Origin: Isosphaeraceae bacterium
Lineage (GTDB): Bacteria; Planctomycetota; Planctomycetia; Isosphaerales; Isosphaeraceae
Assembly: GCA_025356475.1 (NCBI GenBank)
Contig: JANXSX010000195.1
Span: forward strand, 114,111-178,110
Direction of reading: 5' to 3'
Length of the DNA: 64,000 nucleotides
Of this stretch, positions 17,273 to 26,927 are shown piece after piece. Position numbers and translations under genes: made by a program. How positions within the stretch are numbered: the first letter of the stretch is position 1; the number at the start of each line of letters is the position of its first letter. The notes beneath the pieces are model-generated. The model was not told the DNA's origin and did no database searches. It worked only from the letters and a program-made list of their open reading frames with translations.

Positions 17273-19897
17273 TTAGCTCGCCGGAGTGAACGTAAATTCG
17301 TCGTCAACCCAATTAACTTCAATCGTTTGGTTGGCAGCGATATTGCCTTCGAGCAACTCCGTAGCCAGCCGATTTGTGAGTCGTTGCTGAATCACCCGCT
17401 TGAGTGGGCGAGCACCATAGGCGGGGTCGAACCCTTCGTCGGCGATTTGTGCTTTCGCAGCGTCGGTCACTTTCAGAACGAGTCCCGCCTCGGTGAGCTG
17501 GGCGGACAAACGACGAAGTTGCAGATCAACGATCTTTGTCAACTCTTTCATCCCTAACGGATGAAAGATGATCGTGTCGTCGATCCGGTTGAGGAACTCG
17601 GGAAGGAACTCAGACTTGAGGATCTCCAGGACTCGGCTCCGCATGCGTGCCTCATCGCCCGACTCGGCAAGCTCGGCAATGGCTTGACTACCGAGATTCG
17701 AGGTCATGATGATCACGCTATTCCGGAAGTCGACCGTCCGACCTTGTCCGTCGGTAAGACGGCCATCGTCGAGCACCTGGAGCAAGACGTTGAACACGTC
17801 GCGATGGGCTTTCTCGATCTCATCGAGCAAGATCACTGAGTAGGGCCTGCGACGGATCGCCTCGGTTAGCCGACCGCCTTCTTCGTAACCTACATAACCG
17901 GGAGGGGCACCGATCAAGCGTGATACGTTGTGGCGCTCGCCGAACTCGCTCATATCGAGCCGGACCATCGCGGCTTCGCTATCGAAGAGGAACTCCGCGA
18001 GAGCCTTGGCCAGTTCGGTCTTACCCACCCCGGTCGGGCCCAGGAACAGGAAGGAACCGATCGGTCGATTCGGGTCATGAAGGCCGGCCCGACTCCTTCG
18101 AACCGCATCTGCAACAGCCTTGACTGCGGCTTCCTGATTGACCATCCGCAGATGGATCTGATCTTCAAGTTTGACCAGTTTCTCGCGGTCGCTGGCGAGC
18201 ATCCTTGTCACAGGAATGCCAGTCCACTGGCTGACAACCTCGGCGATCTCTTCCGCGTCGACTTCCTTCTTGAGCAGCCGTTTGACATCTTTTGCGCCGA
18301 CATCACCGGCAGCTTCTGCTCCTTCAACTTTGGCCTGAAGATCCTTTTGTTCGGTCAGTAGCTTGCTCGCCTCGTCGTAGAGTTTATCCGGGCGTTCGTT
18401 GCGAGCTTGAGTGGAACGGATGTCGTCATAAATAAGCTTGAGCCGATCGTTAATGGTCGCCAACCGGGTCTGGAGGTCTTGCAGATTTCCTAGCCCGGAT
18501 CGTTCCATTTCCCACTGGCGAGTGAGGTCCTGGTTCTCCTTCTCGAGCTTGGCGATCTCTTCCTCGACCTCGGCGAGCCGCTCGCGGGCATGGGCCTCCT
18601 GTTCAGTTGCGAGCATGCGTTGGGCGAGTTTGAGTTGGTCGAGGCGACGGCGAACATCGTCGATTTTGGCGGGGATCGACTGGTTTTCCATCGCGATTCG
18701 ACTGGCAGCCTCATCCATCAAGTCGATCGCCTTATCGGGCAAGAATCGCTCAGTAATGTACCGAGAAGCCAATTTGGCCGCAGCAACAAGTGCCGAGTCC
18801 TTGATGGTGACTCGATGGTGGACCTGGTATCGTTCCTTGAGACCCCGCAGGATTGCGATCGTGTCTTCGATCGAAGGCTCCGGGACATTCACCGGTTGAA
18901 AACGTCGTTCGAGTGCAGCGTCCTTCTCGATATTCTCGCGATATTCATCCAGCGTCGTCGCGCCGATACAACGCAGCTCGCCACGCGCAAGAGCCGGCTT
19001 GAGCAGGTTGGCAGCATCCATGGCCCCTTCTGCTTTCCCGGCCCCAACGACCAGGTGAAGCTCGTCAATGAACAGGATGACTCGCCCATCCGACGAAGTG
19101 ACATCCTTCAAGATCGCTTTGAGCCGCTCTTCAAACTCGCCCCGAAACTTGGTTCCGGCAACCAGCAACCCCATGTCGAGAGCGATCACCTTGCGATTCT
19201 GAAGGCTTTCGGGAACATCTCCCGAGACGATCCGTTGAGCGAGGCCTTCCACGATCGCCGTCTTGCCGACGCCTGGCTCGCCGATCAATACCGGATTATT
19301 CTTAGTGCGGCGGCTGAGGACCTGGATCACGCGCCTGATCTCGGCATCTCGACCGATCACAGGGTCCATTTTGCCCTTTCTAGCAAGTTCCACCAGGTCA
19401 CGGCCGTAACGTTCGAGTGCCTGATACTTGTCATCAGGATTCTGGTCGGTCACCTTGCGATCACCCCGAACGGTCTGTAAAGCTTTTTGGAGTTCTTTCT
19501 CCGTCACTCCCAATGCGCCAAGAAGTTCCTGCGCTTTACTCGGAACCTTGGTCAAACCTAGAAGCAGGTGTTCAACTGAGATGTACTGATCACCCATCCG
19601 TTTCGACTCGGCTTCCGAACCGTCGAGGACACGTGACAGGTCGGTGCCAATCGACTGTTCCCCACCGCTGACCTTGGGCAACGCATTGAGCCCCTCTTCG
19701 GCGGCTTTGGCCAGCCGCGCAGGAGTCACACCCATTTGGTTCAGAATCGCCTGGATCGTGGTCTGCTCGGAGGTGACCAGCGCCGCCAGCAAGTGCATCG
19801 GCTCAATTTTCTGATGGCTCCGCTCCCTGGCGAGGGCCTGAGCGTTCTGAACGGCTTCTTGGCTCTTATTCGTGAGCTGTTCAAATCGAAACGCCAT
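17273..19897 (-). CDS. clpB: ATP-dependent chaperone ClpB
   Basis: 874 residues, normal for the family. The N domain (about 1-150) has two Clp_N repeats. The first AAA+ ring module has Walker A GEPGVGKT (about 205) and Walker B ILFIDELH. The long coiled-coil middle domain (about 400-530) marks a disaggregase rather than ClpA/C. The second AAA+ module has GPTGVGKT (about 606) and [11 protein letters not shown], followed by the D2-small domain. It rescues aggregated proteins with DnaK in the cytoplasm. dnaK lies about 1.2 kb away on the same strand, separated by two small genes. No CIRCE-like operator is visible upstream. The insertion-sequence remnant lies 5 bases after the stop. Confidence 0.97.
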   Translation of the reverse strand: MAFRFEQLTNKSQEAVQNAQALARERSHQKIEPMHLLAALVTSEQTTIQAILNQMGVTPARLAKAAEEGLNALPKVSGGEQSIGTDLSRVLDGSEAESKRMGDQYISVEHLLLGLTKVPSKAQELLGALGVTEKELQKALQTVRGDRKVTDQNPDDKYQALERYGRDLVELARKGKMDPVIGRDAEIRRVIQVLSRRTKNNPVLIGEPGVGKTAIVEGLAQRIVSGDVPESLQNRKVIALDMGLLVAGTKFRGEFEERLKAILKDVTSSDGRVILFIDELHLVVGAGKAEGAMDAANLLKPALARGELRCIGATTLDEYRENIEKDAALERRFQPVNVPEPSIEDTIAILRGLKERYQVHHRVTIKDSALVAAAKLASRYITERFLPDKAIDLMDEAASRIAMENQSIPAKIDDVRRRLDQLKLAQRMLATEQEAHARERLAEVEEEIAKLEKENQDLTRQWEMERSGLGNLQDLQTRLATINDRLKLIYDDIRSTQARNERPDKLYDEASKLLTEQKDLQAKVEGAEAAGDVGAKDVKRLLKKEVDAEEIAEVVSQWTGIPVTRMLASDREKLVKLEDQIHLRMVNQEAAVKAVADAVRRSRAGLHDPNRPIGSFLFLGPTGVGKTELAKALAEFLFDSEAAMVRLDMSEFGERHNVSRLIGAPPGYVGYEEGGRLTEAIRRRPYSVILLDEIEKAHRDVFNVLLQVLDDGRLTDGQGRTVDFRNSVIIMTSNLGSQAIAELAESGDEARMRSRVLEILKSEFLPEFLNRIDDTIIFHPLGMKELTKIVDLQLRRLSAQLTEAGLVLKVTDAAKAQIADEGFDPAYGARPLKRVIQQRLTNRLATELLEGNIAANQTIEVNWVDDEFTFTPAS

Positions 19898-20044
19898 CAG
19901 GAACTCCTCAGCATAAGAGGCGATTCAACCCGGCATTGAACTCTTCATTGCATCGGGTGGGTTGGATCGTAGGAACGTCTGGTTTGTCGACTGCTAACCT
20001 TATGTGGGATCAGATTAATCCTACGCGCTCTCACTCCCAAGAGT

Positions 20045-20413
20045 TCAAGGCGATTGGCTCGTTTTTAGTGCATCAAGAAGCGAGACAGGTGGTCGCGTTG
20101 GCCAGGGGTAGCGGTAACACTCCTGGACCATTTCAGCCCACCTTCGTTCGGGATTCTGATCTTTGATCGAGTGAAACCAACCGAGGCCGGGCAGCCCCGA
20201 ATCCCTGCGCACGACAAGGGCCGCCAAGTCGGGCAGACTTGCTTCGCAACATCCTCGAGAGAGTCCTGACAATAACTGTCGGTGGATATGGCGGTGGTGA
20301 AGTGGAGGACCCACTCGACCAGCGAGTTCGGAATAACTGATCGTACGGCCCATCCCGGTGACTTCAAGGAAGACGGGCCAAGCGCGAACCATCAGATCGA
20401 GTTGAGAACTCAT
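20045..20413 (-). CDS. small protein of the SYxELA...LPxLxALVV type, paralogue 1
   Basis: 122 residues. ISYSELAGRVG (about 25-35) resembles a short helix-turn-helix. Then comes HIHRQLLSGLSRGCCEASLP and the characteristic DLAALVVRRDSGLPG strand-turn (about 62-76). From memory, small proteins of this pattern occur widely in bacteria and phages without a known function. It is a diverged copy of the gene at 20607-21014: both share a helix pair, MPDL/LPDL followed by LVV/LVI and a WF or WW after it. There is no strong ribosome-binding site. Confidence 0.6.
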   Translation of the reverse strand: MSSQLDLMVRAWPVFLEVTGMGRTISYSELAGRVGPPLHHRHIHRQLLSGLSRGCCEASLPDLAALVVRRDSGLPGLGWFHSIKDQNPERRWAEMVQECYRYPWPTRPPVSLLDALKTSQSP

Positions 20414-20606
20414 TGCGGTTCAGCTTCGGTTCGGGATGTCTCGGAATTCGGGACTGGCTCCTATCCTAAGCGACGCGCGCGTGACCGTCCCTAATTCCGA
20501 GGCAAGATGGGCGAAGCAACCGGGACGGGCACCAGGCGAGTATCCCCAGAGCCCGTCCCCGCTGTTTGGTCCAAACTGAAAAGGAACCCGGCGCTGAGAA
20601 TCAGGA

Positions 20607-21014
20607 TCAAAAGAAAGGAGCATCGGGCCATTCGGGGTGATCGCGTGCCGTCTGATACTTCTTGAACCAGAATGGAACGTTTACGGCTTCGATCTCACCA
20701 CGTGTGATGTAAGCCTCCCACCAACCATCGCTCGGGCGGTGGAGGTCGCCGAAATCGGCGCGGGCTTTGGGCTTCTGGATGACCAGTGAGGTAAGATCCG
20801 GCATGCTGTTATCGAGGCAAAAGCCCTGGAGGGGCTTGAGCAACTTGGCCATGACGGTCCGGGGCGTCTCTTTGATCCCCAGTTCCTTACATTGGCCACA
20901 AAAGTCATCGTACGTCATCCAAATGGTCGCACGACGATCGCGGGCCGCCGAAGCGAGCTCGCGAGCCACTCGAACGAGGATCGGGTACGCCAACCGCGCG
21001 TTGTCCAATGACAT
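20607..21014 (-). CDS. small protein of the same family, paralogue 2
   Basis: The ATG at 21014 follows GAGGAG by about 8 bases; the product has 135 residues. The helical N terminus includes ARELASAARDR and IWMTYDDFCGQCKELGIKE, equivalent to the SYSELA region of paralogue 1. MPDLTSLVIQKP is equivalent to its LPDLAALVVRR, and GWWEAYI follows. No catalytic residues are evident, and the fold could be nucleic-acid binding. It lies 139 bases beyond the dnaK stop, after a strong hairpin, so it is probably separately transcribed. Confidence 0.65.
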   Translation of the reverse strand: MSLDNARLAYPILVRVARELASAARDRRATIWMTYDDFCGQCKELGIKETPRTVMAKLLKPLQGFCLDNSMPDLTSLVIQKPKARADFGDLHRPSDGWWEAYITRGEIEAVNVPFWFKKYQTARDHPEWPDAPFF

Positions 21015-21087
21015 CAACCCATCTCCTCGGACACCTGCCGGACATGGTGAATGAACGTCGCCAACCTCAAGATCAAGGTCGGCGACA

Positions 21088-21120
21088 GCCCCGGTGAAAG
21101 GATGATCCCTTCACCGGGGC
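21088..21120 (-). terminator. dnaK terminator hairpin
   Basis: GCCCCGGTGAAAG (21088-21100) pairs almost completely with CCTTCACCGGGGC (21108-21120), 32 bases downstream of the dnaK stop on the minus strand. The stem is long and GC-rich; a U-tract is missing. Confidence 0.65.
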
Positions 21121-21152
21121 CGTTGAAGTTGAATTACAGAACAGGAATTCTA

Positions 21153-23063
21153 CTACTTCTTCTCTTCAAACTCGACATCAATCACGTCATCAGGGCTAGA
21201 GCCCGCTGACGAAGTGGTCGAACCTGGAGGAACTTCTGCCCCTGCCGGATTGCCCGAAGTGGCCGCGTACAGATGTTCCGCCATCGCCTGACTTGCCCGG
21301 CCCAAGTTCTCGAGGGCTGTATTGATCGCGGCGACGTCATCACTCTTCTTGACCTCGTTGACCTTCTCGATCGCCGCTCGGACGGCGGTCAAGTCAGACT
21401 CCGAGAGCTTCTCTTTATTCTCGTCGATCATCTTCTCGAGTTGGTAGACTCGCTGCTCAGCCGAGTTGCGAGCTTCAGCCAGATCGCGACGCTTCTTGTC
21501 GTCGCCGGCATTGGCGTCAGCGTCACGGCGCATCTTCTCGATCTCATCCTTCGACAAGCCGCCGGAAGATTGGATCGTGATCTTTTGCTCCGTACCCGTC
21601 CCCTTGTCACGAGCCGCAACGGCTAGGATACCGTTTGCGTCGATGTTAAACGAGACCTCGATCTGAGGAGTTCCCATTCTCGAGGCCGGGATCCCTTCAA
21701 GGTTGAACTCGCCCAACAGTCGATTGTCCGCAGCGATCGGGCGTTCCCCCTGGTAAACCTTGATCGTCACAGCCGTCTGATTGTCGTCAGCGGTCGTAAA
21801 GGTTTCCTTCTTCTCCGTGGGGATCGTCGTGTTGCGCTCGACGAGTTTCGTGAAGATCCCCCCCTTGGTCTCTAGACCGAGTGAGAGCGGAGTGACATCG
21901 AGCAGCAGGAGCTCTTTGACCTCGCCGGTCAACACAGCTCCCTGGATCGCAGCGCCAATCGCGACGACTTCGTCAGGATTGACCCCCTTGTGGGGCTCCT
22001 TGCCGAAGATGTCTTTGACGATCTGTTGAACGCGAGGCATCCGGGTCGAACCGCCGACCATGACGACTTCGTCGATCTCAGACGGCTTGAGCTTCGCGTC
22101 TTCGAGAGCCTTCAAAACCGGGCCCTTACAACGCTCAAAGAGGTTATCCGTCAGCTTTTCGAACTGGCTCCGGGAGATCACCATCGTCAGGTGCTTCGGA
22201 CCGTTCTGGTCTGCCGTGATGAATGGCAGATTGATGTCGGCCTGCGGCTGGAACGAGAGATCTTTCTTGGCCTTCTCCGCCGCTTCCTTGAGCCGCTGAA
22301 GGGCCATCTTCTCTTTACGAAGATCAACCCCCTGCTCTTTCTTAAACTCGTCTGCGATGTGATGGATCAGTGCTTCGTCCCAATCGTCGCCCCCCAAGTG
22401 GGTATCGCCGTTGGTGGAGAGGACCTCAAACACTCCCCCCGCGACATCGAGAATCGAGATGTCGAAGGTACCGCCACCCAGGTCGAAGACGGCGATCTTC
22501 TCATCTTTCTTCTTATCGAGCCCGTAAGCCAATGCACCTGCGGTCGGCTCGTTGATGATACGAGCGACTTCGAGACCAGCAATCTGACCGGCATCTTTGG
22601 TCGCCTGTCGCTGACTATCGTTAAAGTAGGCGGGAACGGTGATGACCGCCTTCCGCACTTTATGGCCAAGGTAGCTCTCCGCAGCTTCCTTCAACTTCCG
22701 CAAAATCAGCGCCGAGATCTCCGGCGGCGTCATGTCTTTACCGCCGACCTTGACCTGGACGTAGTCGGTGGATCCACCTACGACTTCGTAGGGAACCATC
22801 TTCTCTTCGCCGCGCACCTCGTCATGACGACGACCCATGAATCGCTTAATCGAGTAGACCGTTCCGGTCGGGTTCGTGACTGCCTGGCGCTTCGCGGGGT
22901 CACCCACGAGAGTCTCGCCTTTGGGAGTGAACGCAACAACCGAGGGAGTCAGGCGACCCCCCTCTTGGTTCGCGATCACCGTCACATCCCCACCTTCCAT
23001 GACCGCGACCACGCTATTGGTCGTTCCAAGATCGATACCGATAATCTTCTCACCTTCGGCCAC
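21153..23063 (-). CDS. dnaK: molecular chaperone DnaK (Hsp70)
   Basis: 636 residues when started at the GTG at 23063, which has AAAGGAG 7 bases before it. The product begins [21 protein letters not shown], the classical Hsp70 opening; longer frames add 54 unrelated residues. The nucleotide-binding domain (to about 380) has [21 protein letters not shown] and [10 protein letters not shown]. The linker [12 protein letters not shown], the beta substrate-binding domain and the helical lid follow. The C-terminal tail ends [12 protein letters not shown], close to the EEVD-like tail of bacterial DnaK. It works with DnaJ, GrpE and ClpB; dnaJ and grpE are not in the window. It is divergent from pheA. 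Confidence 0.97.
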   Translation of the reverse strand: MAEGEKIIGIDLGTTNSVVAVMEGGDVTVIANQEGGRLTPSVVAFTPKGETLVGDPAKRQAVTNPTGTVYSIKRFMGRRHDEVRGEEKMVPYEVVGGSTDYVQVKVGGKDMTPPEISALILRKLKEAAESYLGHKVRKAVITVPAYFNDSQRQATKDAGQIAGLEVARIINEPTAGALAYGLDKKKDEKIAVFDLGGGTFDISILDVAGGVFEVLSTNGDTHLGGDDWDEALIHHIADEFKKEQGVDLRKEKMALQRLKEAAEKAKKDLSFQPQADINLPFITADQNGPKHLTMVISRSQFEKLTDNLFERCKGPVLKALEDAKLKPSEIDEVVMVGGSTRMPRVQQIVKDIFGKEPHKGVNPDEVVAIGAAIQGAVLTGEVKELLLLDVTPLSLGLETKGGIFTKLVERNTTIPTEKKETFTTADDNQTAVTIKVYQGERPIAADNRLLGEFNLEGIPASRMGTPQIEVSFNIDANGILAVAARDKGTGTEQKITIQSSGGLSKDEIEKMRRDADANAGDDKKRRDLAEARNSAEQRVYQLEKMIDENKEKLSESDLTAVRAAIEKVNEVKKSDDVAAINTALENLGRASQAMAEHLYAATSGNPAGAEVPPGSTTSSAGSSPDDVIDVEFEEKK

Positions 23064-23070
23064 GAGCGAT

Positions 23071-23077
23071 CTCCTTT
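23071..23077 (-). promoter_or_regulatory. ribosome-binding site that fixes the dnaK start
   Basis: On the minus strand AAAGGAG lies 7 bases before the GTG at 23063, which decides this start over the longer frame. Confidence 0.8.
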
Positions 23078-23509
23078 CCGGCGTAGAGCTTAGACGCGAG
23101 GCAAGGGCACCTGACGCCCAGACCCATCCGCCGCGTGGGTGACCAGTCCCGACCCAGCTTCTCAGCCCATTGCCGGATAGCCTTCTGTCGAACGACCACA
23201 CCACGACCCTAATAAACAAATGCAAGGGCTGTGCCGGAACAATTATCCAAGTCGCTCTTTCTCCGAAACCTCTTGCGAAATAATCAGTTGCGTCGTTGCT
23301 TTTGCGAGGTTGCTAATACCGTTGACGCTAGATCGCTGCCATTCACAACGGACGAATCGCATAGGCACGGACCGTCGAACTGCCAGTTTGGCAGTGAAAC
23401 CAGAAGGCGATTATTCGCACCATGCTTGTCAGAACCTCAGGCCGACACGAGCGGCCTTAGCGGCCCGACCTCAGGGCGATCTTGTGACAATCCAGAGTGG
23501 GTCAGTCCC

Positions 23510-23538
23510 TTGACAGAAGGAGTTGGTTCTTGTATCTC
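23510..23538 (+). promoter_or_regulatory. candidate sigma-70-type promoter of pheA
   Basis: TTGACA at 23510-23515, spacer 17, then TATCTC at 23533-23538, 76 bases before the pheA ATG. The -35 is perfect, the -10 is moderate. It is found by eye only. Confidence 0.35.
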
Positions 23539-23614
23539 CCTATGTCATGATGAGTTAGAATTGGCGTTTCGCGTTCGACCCACCGATTCCCACCCCGACG
23601 CTGCGAGCTGCCCG

Positions 23615-24754
23615 ATGCCGCGTAAGCCCACCGAGCCTGAGCCCAAAAAAGTCGCGAGGGCTCCATCGCTGGCGAGTCTCCGGACCGAGATTGACCGGAT
23701 CGACAAAGATATGGTCGGACTGCTCAATCGCCGCGCTGAACTGGCGATTCAGATCGGCCAGGTCAAACGGGCTCAGGGGCTCGATGTCTGGTCGGCAGCC
23801 CGCGAAGATGAAGTTTTAACTAAAGCCACCCAGGCGAGTAAAGGACCGCTCCCTGACGAAACCCTCAGACTGATCTTCCGCGAACTCATGAGCGGATTGC
23901 GAGCGTTGCAACGCCCGATGCGCGTTGCATGTCTAGGCCCTAAATACAGTTACAGCCATCTCGCGTCGGTTGCCAAGTTCGGCGAAGCGGTCGAGCATGT
24001 TCCTGTGGACTCGATCGCAGCAGTTTTTGAGGAAGTGAATCGACGTCACGTCCAGTTTGGAATCGTCCCACTCGAGAATTCGACGGACGGGCGAGTCGCC
24101 GACACGCTCGACATGTTCAAGTCGCTCATCGGCGGAGTCAAGATTCGCGCTGAGGTCCGATTACGCGTGCATCATTGCCTGCTTGGGAAGGGTGAGCAAG
24201 GTTTAGTCCGACGGGTCTACTCGAAGGCCCAGGCGCTTTCTCAGTGCCGGAACTGGTTAGGCAAGAATCTCCCCCAGGCCGTTCTGATCCCTGTCGTCTC
24301 GACAGCCGCTGCCGCCGAGCTCGCCTCCCGGGAAGAGTTTGCCGCCGCCGTCGCCAGTCGAGCTGCGGGCGAGGCCTACCACTTAAACGTGCTCGCCGGC
24401 AACATTGAAGACCAGCCGCACAACCTCACAAGGTTCGCAGTCATCAGTGAAAAGTCCGAATCGCGAACCGGCAAAGATAAAACAACTCTTATGCTCCGCT
24501 TGCCTAATATGGCAGGAGCACTCGTGAAGGCGATCGCCCCGCTCGAGAAAAACGGGGTGAACATGACATGGATTGAATCCTTCCCCACCTCGGAAGACCC
24601 CAAGAACGGGCATCCCACCTATCTCTTCTTCCTCGATATCGAAGGGCACGCCGAGGACCTGGAGATTCAGAAGACGCTTGAACTCGTCAGGAAGAGGTGC
24701 GAACGCCTGGAGATTCTTGGGTCGTATCCCCGAAGCCAATGTATTGAAGATTGA
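23615..24754 (+). CDS. pheA: bifunctional chorismate mutase/prephenate dehydratase
   Basis: 379 residues from ATG 23615 (MPRKPTEPEP). The AroQ-type chorismate mutase domain (about 20-105) has RTEIDRIDKDMVGLLNRRAEL and QIGQVKRAQG. The prephenate dehydratase domain (about 110-285) starts with RVACLGPKYSYSH and has PLENSTDGRV and the catalytic TRF motif at T272 (NLTRF). An ACT domain follows (about 295-370) with GALVKAIAPLEKNGVNM. The ESRP motif that binds phenylalanine in many enzymes reads ESFP here, so feedback may be altered. It turns chorismate to phenylpyruvate. DAHP synthase is encoded about 2.2 kb downstream but not in the same operon. Confidence 0.95.
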   Translation: MPRKPTEPEPKKVARAPSLASLRTEIDRIDKDMVGLLNRRAELAIQIGQVKRAQGLDVWSAAREDEVLTKATQASKGPLPDETLRLIFRELMSGLRALQRPMRVACLGPKYSYSHLASVAKFGEAVEHVPVDSIAAVFEEVNRRHVQFGIVPLENSTDGRVADTLDMFKSLIGGVKIRAEVRLRVHHCLLGKGEQGLVRRVYSKAQALSQCRNWLGKNLPQAVLIPVVSTAAAAELASREEFAAAVASRAAGEAYHLNVLAGNIEDQPHNLTRFAVISEKSESRTGKDKTTLMLRLPNMAGALVKAIAPLEKNGVNMTWIESFPTSEDPKNGHPTYLFFLDIEGHAEDLEIQKTLELVRKRCERLEILGSYPRSQCIED

Positions 24755-25088
24755 TCGCCCATCGAGAATCTCCGTCTTCACTCTCGAGTCTAAAGCTCTG
24801 AGGAATGTTCTTCCTTATGCACTAGGATTCCTCGCGATCTCAGCGAGTCGCGGGTTGCGTCTGGTTACAACAAATTCCGGCTTGATCAGCATGATTGGAC
24901 AACGCAAGCAAAACCTGTTGTAATCGTATAATCTAATGGGCCTCGAACGACTACGTATTAGAATTCTGATGTAGATCTTTGCACAAGCGTTTGATTAGTC
25001 CGTTGGGCCTCGGATTTGCATGGGAATCACTCGAAAGCGGCTCCCTCTTCTCGGCCAGCATCGCGATTTACCCACTGAGATATCATAG
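24755..25088. other. AT-rich spacer without a recognised gene
   Basis: 334 bases between pheA and the flippase. The second half is clearly richer in A and T than the flanking pheA. No hairpin or gene was found. Confidence 0.4.
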
Positions 25089-26603
25089 ATGATCAGCAAG
25101 AAGATTTTGGCTCGGAATGTTGTTTGGAATGTCGCGGGAACAGTCAGTGAAGCAGCAGTAGCTTTCTTAATTGCCCCGTATCTTGTTCGTGAACTAGGGG
25201 CGACTACATACGGCATCTGGCTCGTCATCGGTTCGCTTGTCACCTATTTCGGACTCCTCGACCTCGGTGTGCGTGGGAGTGTCGGGCGGTTCCTCGCCTT
25301 GCATCGAGCGCAAGGTGATCGGCAGCAAGCCAATGCGACCATAAGTACCGCGATGGCAATTTGCTGTGTAGCTGGGCTTGTGGTGATGCTAACAAGCATT
25401 GGGGCACAATCCTTATTCTTTCAGTTATTCGACGTCCCTCCCGATCTGGTTTCCCAGACTCGGATTGCACTCGAACTCATCTTCCTCAGTCTTGCCCTCG
25501 TGTTCCCATTTAACCTCTTCGATGGAATCCTCTGGTCGGAACAGCGCTTCGACATCATCAATGCGATTGATATCCCAGCGAACGTTCTAAGAAGTTTCCT
25601 GTGCTATCTTATCGTCCGACAGGGATATGGTATCTCTGGTCTCGCATCAGTCACCGTTGCAGTTCTTGTCGTCGTTGCGATTCTAAAAGCCTACTTCGGA
25701 TTTCGAAACGACCCTCATCTTCGGATCAGCTTATCGGATATCAATCGAAGGACAGCTTCGGACTTAATCTCTTATGGCTCGACCCGGTTATTGATGACCG
25801 TGGCCCGACTCTCACGACTCCAGTTAACAAATGTTGTGATTGGCTCGGCCATGAGCCTCGCGACGGTTACTTTATACTCTATCGGCCGCAGGCTGATCGA
25901 CTACTCCGAGTCTGCAGTTGCATCCGCCACCGGGGTTATCGTACCACTGGCCACGACGCTTCAAGCCCATGGCGACGACAATCGCCAGAAGACCTTGTTC
26001 GTCCAAGGCGGTAAGTATACCTCGGCACTTGCGTTCTGCTTCTTGGGCTTCTTTATTTCTCTCGGGCGAACCTTTATCTTACTCTGGATGGGCCCTCAAT
26101 TTGCGGTAGCTGGCGACCTCATGATGATCCTGGCTGTCGGGGAAATCCTTCCCCTCTGCCAACTAACGACGACCAATATCTTATTAGGCATCGACAAACA
26201 TCGTTTTCTTGCACTATTCATGATCGCCGAAGCATGTTTATTGCTCACATGTGGCTATATCTTCTCAAGCTCATCGAGCCTCATCCCTTTCTGCTATGCG
26301 GCTGCCACTCTCGGAACAATCTTCCGTGGCATCATGATCACCGTGTATGGATGCCGAACTCTTGATGTGTCCATCTACACTTATCTTCGTTCAACACTCT
26401 TGCCAGGGTTCGTCTGTGCGATCTTGCCATCGCTGGCAATGACGCTGTTGGTCCAGCAGTTTCCCCCAAGCCGTTGGGTGATATTCTTCGCGTACTGTTC
26501 TCTGTACGCGATCCTCTGCGGAATCGCTTGCTCGACGCTCTTGGGTAAGGAAACCCTTAGATCTCTGAAAAGTAAGGTCCAGGAAAATTTCCAAGGCTCT
26601 TGA
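25089..26603 (+). CDS. polysaccharide flippase (MOP superfamily, Wzx-like)
   Basis: 504 residues with about 12-14 hydrophobic segments. The N terminus, ARNVVWNVAGTVSEAAVAF and APYLVRELGATTYGIWLVI, is typical of PST/Wzx-type lipopolysaccharide exporters, as is the small loop GLLDLGVRGSVGRFLA. It would flip lipid-linked oligosaccharide across the inner membrane. It stands alone with long AT-rich spacers on both sides. Its codons (TTA, ATA and other A/T-ending codons are frequent) differ from pheA and the DAHP synthase gene, so it may have been acquired. Substrate unknown. Confidence 0.8.
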   Translation: MISKKILARNVVWNVAGTVSEAAVAFLIAPYLVRELGATTYGIWLVIGSLVTYFGLLDLGVRGSVGRFLALHRAQGDRQQANATISTAMAICCVAGLVVMLTSIGAQSLFFQLFDVPPDLVSQTRIALELIFLSLALVFPFNLFDGILWSEQRFDIINAIDIPANVLRSFLCYLIVRQGYGISGLASVTVAVLVVVAILKAYFGFRNDPHLRISLSDINRRTASDLISYGSTRLLMTVARLSRLQLTNVVIGSAMSLATVTLYSIGRRLIDYSESAVASATGVIVPLATTLQAHGDDNRQKTLFVQGGKYTSALAFCFLGFFISLGRTFILLWMGPQFAVAGDLMMILAVGEILPLCQLTTTNILLGIDKHRFLALFMIAEACLLLTCGYIFSSSSSLIPFCYAAATLGTIFRGIMITVYGCRTLDVSIYTYLRSTLLPGFVCAILPSLAMTLLVQQFPPSRWVIFFAYCSLYAILCGIACSTLLGKETLRSLKSKVQENFQGS

Positions 26604-26927
26604 GCTGACCATCTGACCTTCAACCTCCTGAACGAATTAATCGTGATTTCCCTTAATTTCAATTCACTGCCGCCGCTTCCTCGAAAAAAGACATATTGCG
26701 AGGAGTCAACACCTCGAAGGAGTTAAGCTTTCTAGGTGGGTAATCGAGAGAGCACAGTTGATGCCACACATGACTACATTCTTCGCAACCCCACTTGCTT
26801 GGTTCGAGCAAATTGCTTGAATGAGGAAGAGCTTGCCAGCGGTGTCGATTTGCTTTAGGATCGTAGTCTTCGTCTCACAGGTCTTCGTGAGTTCGTCCAC
26901 TCCAGGTTGGGTGAGGTTGTCGTTTCC
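26604..26927 (+). other. leader region of the DAHP synthase gene
   Basis: 324 bases with no ordinary gene. It contains a short hairpin CGAGG/CCTCG (26699-26716), a possible 19-residue leader frame at 26761-26820 and a small hairpin CTCAC/GTGAG near 26873-26890. No U-tract is visible. Confidence 0.4.
26761..26820 (+). CDS. possible aromatic-rich leader peptide
   Basis: A 19-codon frame, ATG to TGA, encodes MPHMTTFFATPLAWFEQIA, which has three Phe and one Trp. GAGAG lies about 10 bases before the ATG. It ends 107 bases before the DAHP synthase gene, where an attenuation peptide could sit. The usual terminator with U-tract is missing, so this may be chance. Confidence 0.2.
   Translation: MPHMTTFFATPLAWFEQIA

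Larger units (their letters stand above)
23064..23614. other. 551-base divergent spacer between dnaK and pheA
   Basis: No gene is supported here: frames through it have no family features. It should hold the dnaK promoter (minus) and the pheA promoter (plus). Neither a CIRCE palindrome nor an obvious sigma-32 box was seen near dnaK. A candidate pheA promoter is listed separately. Confidence 0.5.

Noticed and set aside
21990..23093. Long plus-strand frame (over 360 codons) across dnaK
   Set aside because: It is antisense to dnaK, has no family features and has the composition of a mirror of a GC-rich gene.
23064..23230. CIRCE heat-shock operator before dnaK
   Set aside because: The TTAGCACTC/GAGTGCTAA pair was looked for and not seen.
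23231..23614. N-terminal extension of PheA by 128 residues
   Set aside because: Extension has no family match and non-coding character; the chorismate mutase domain begins after ATG 23615.
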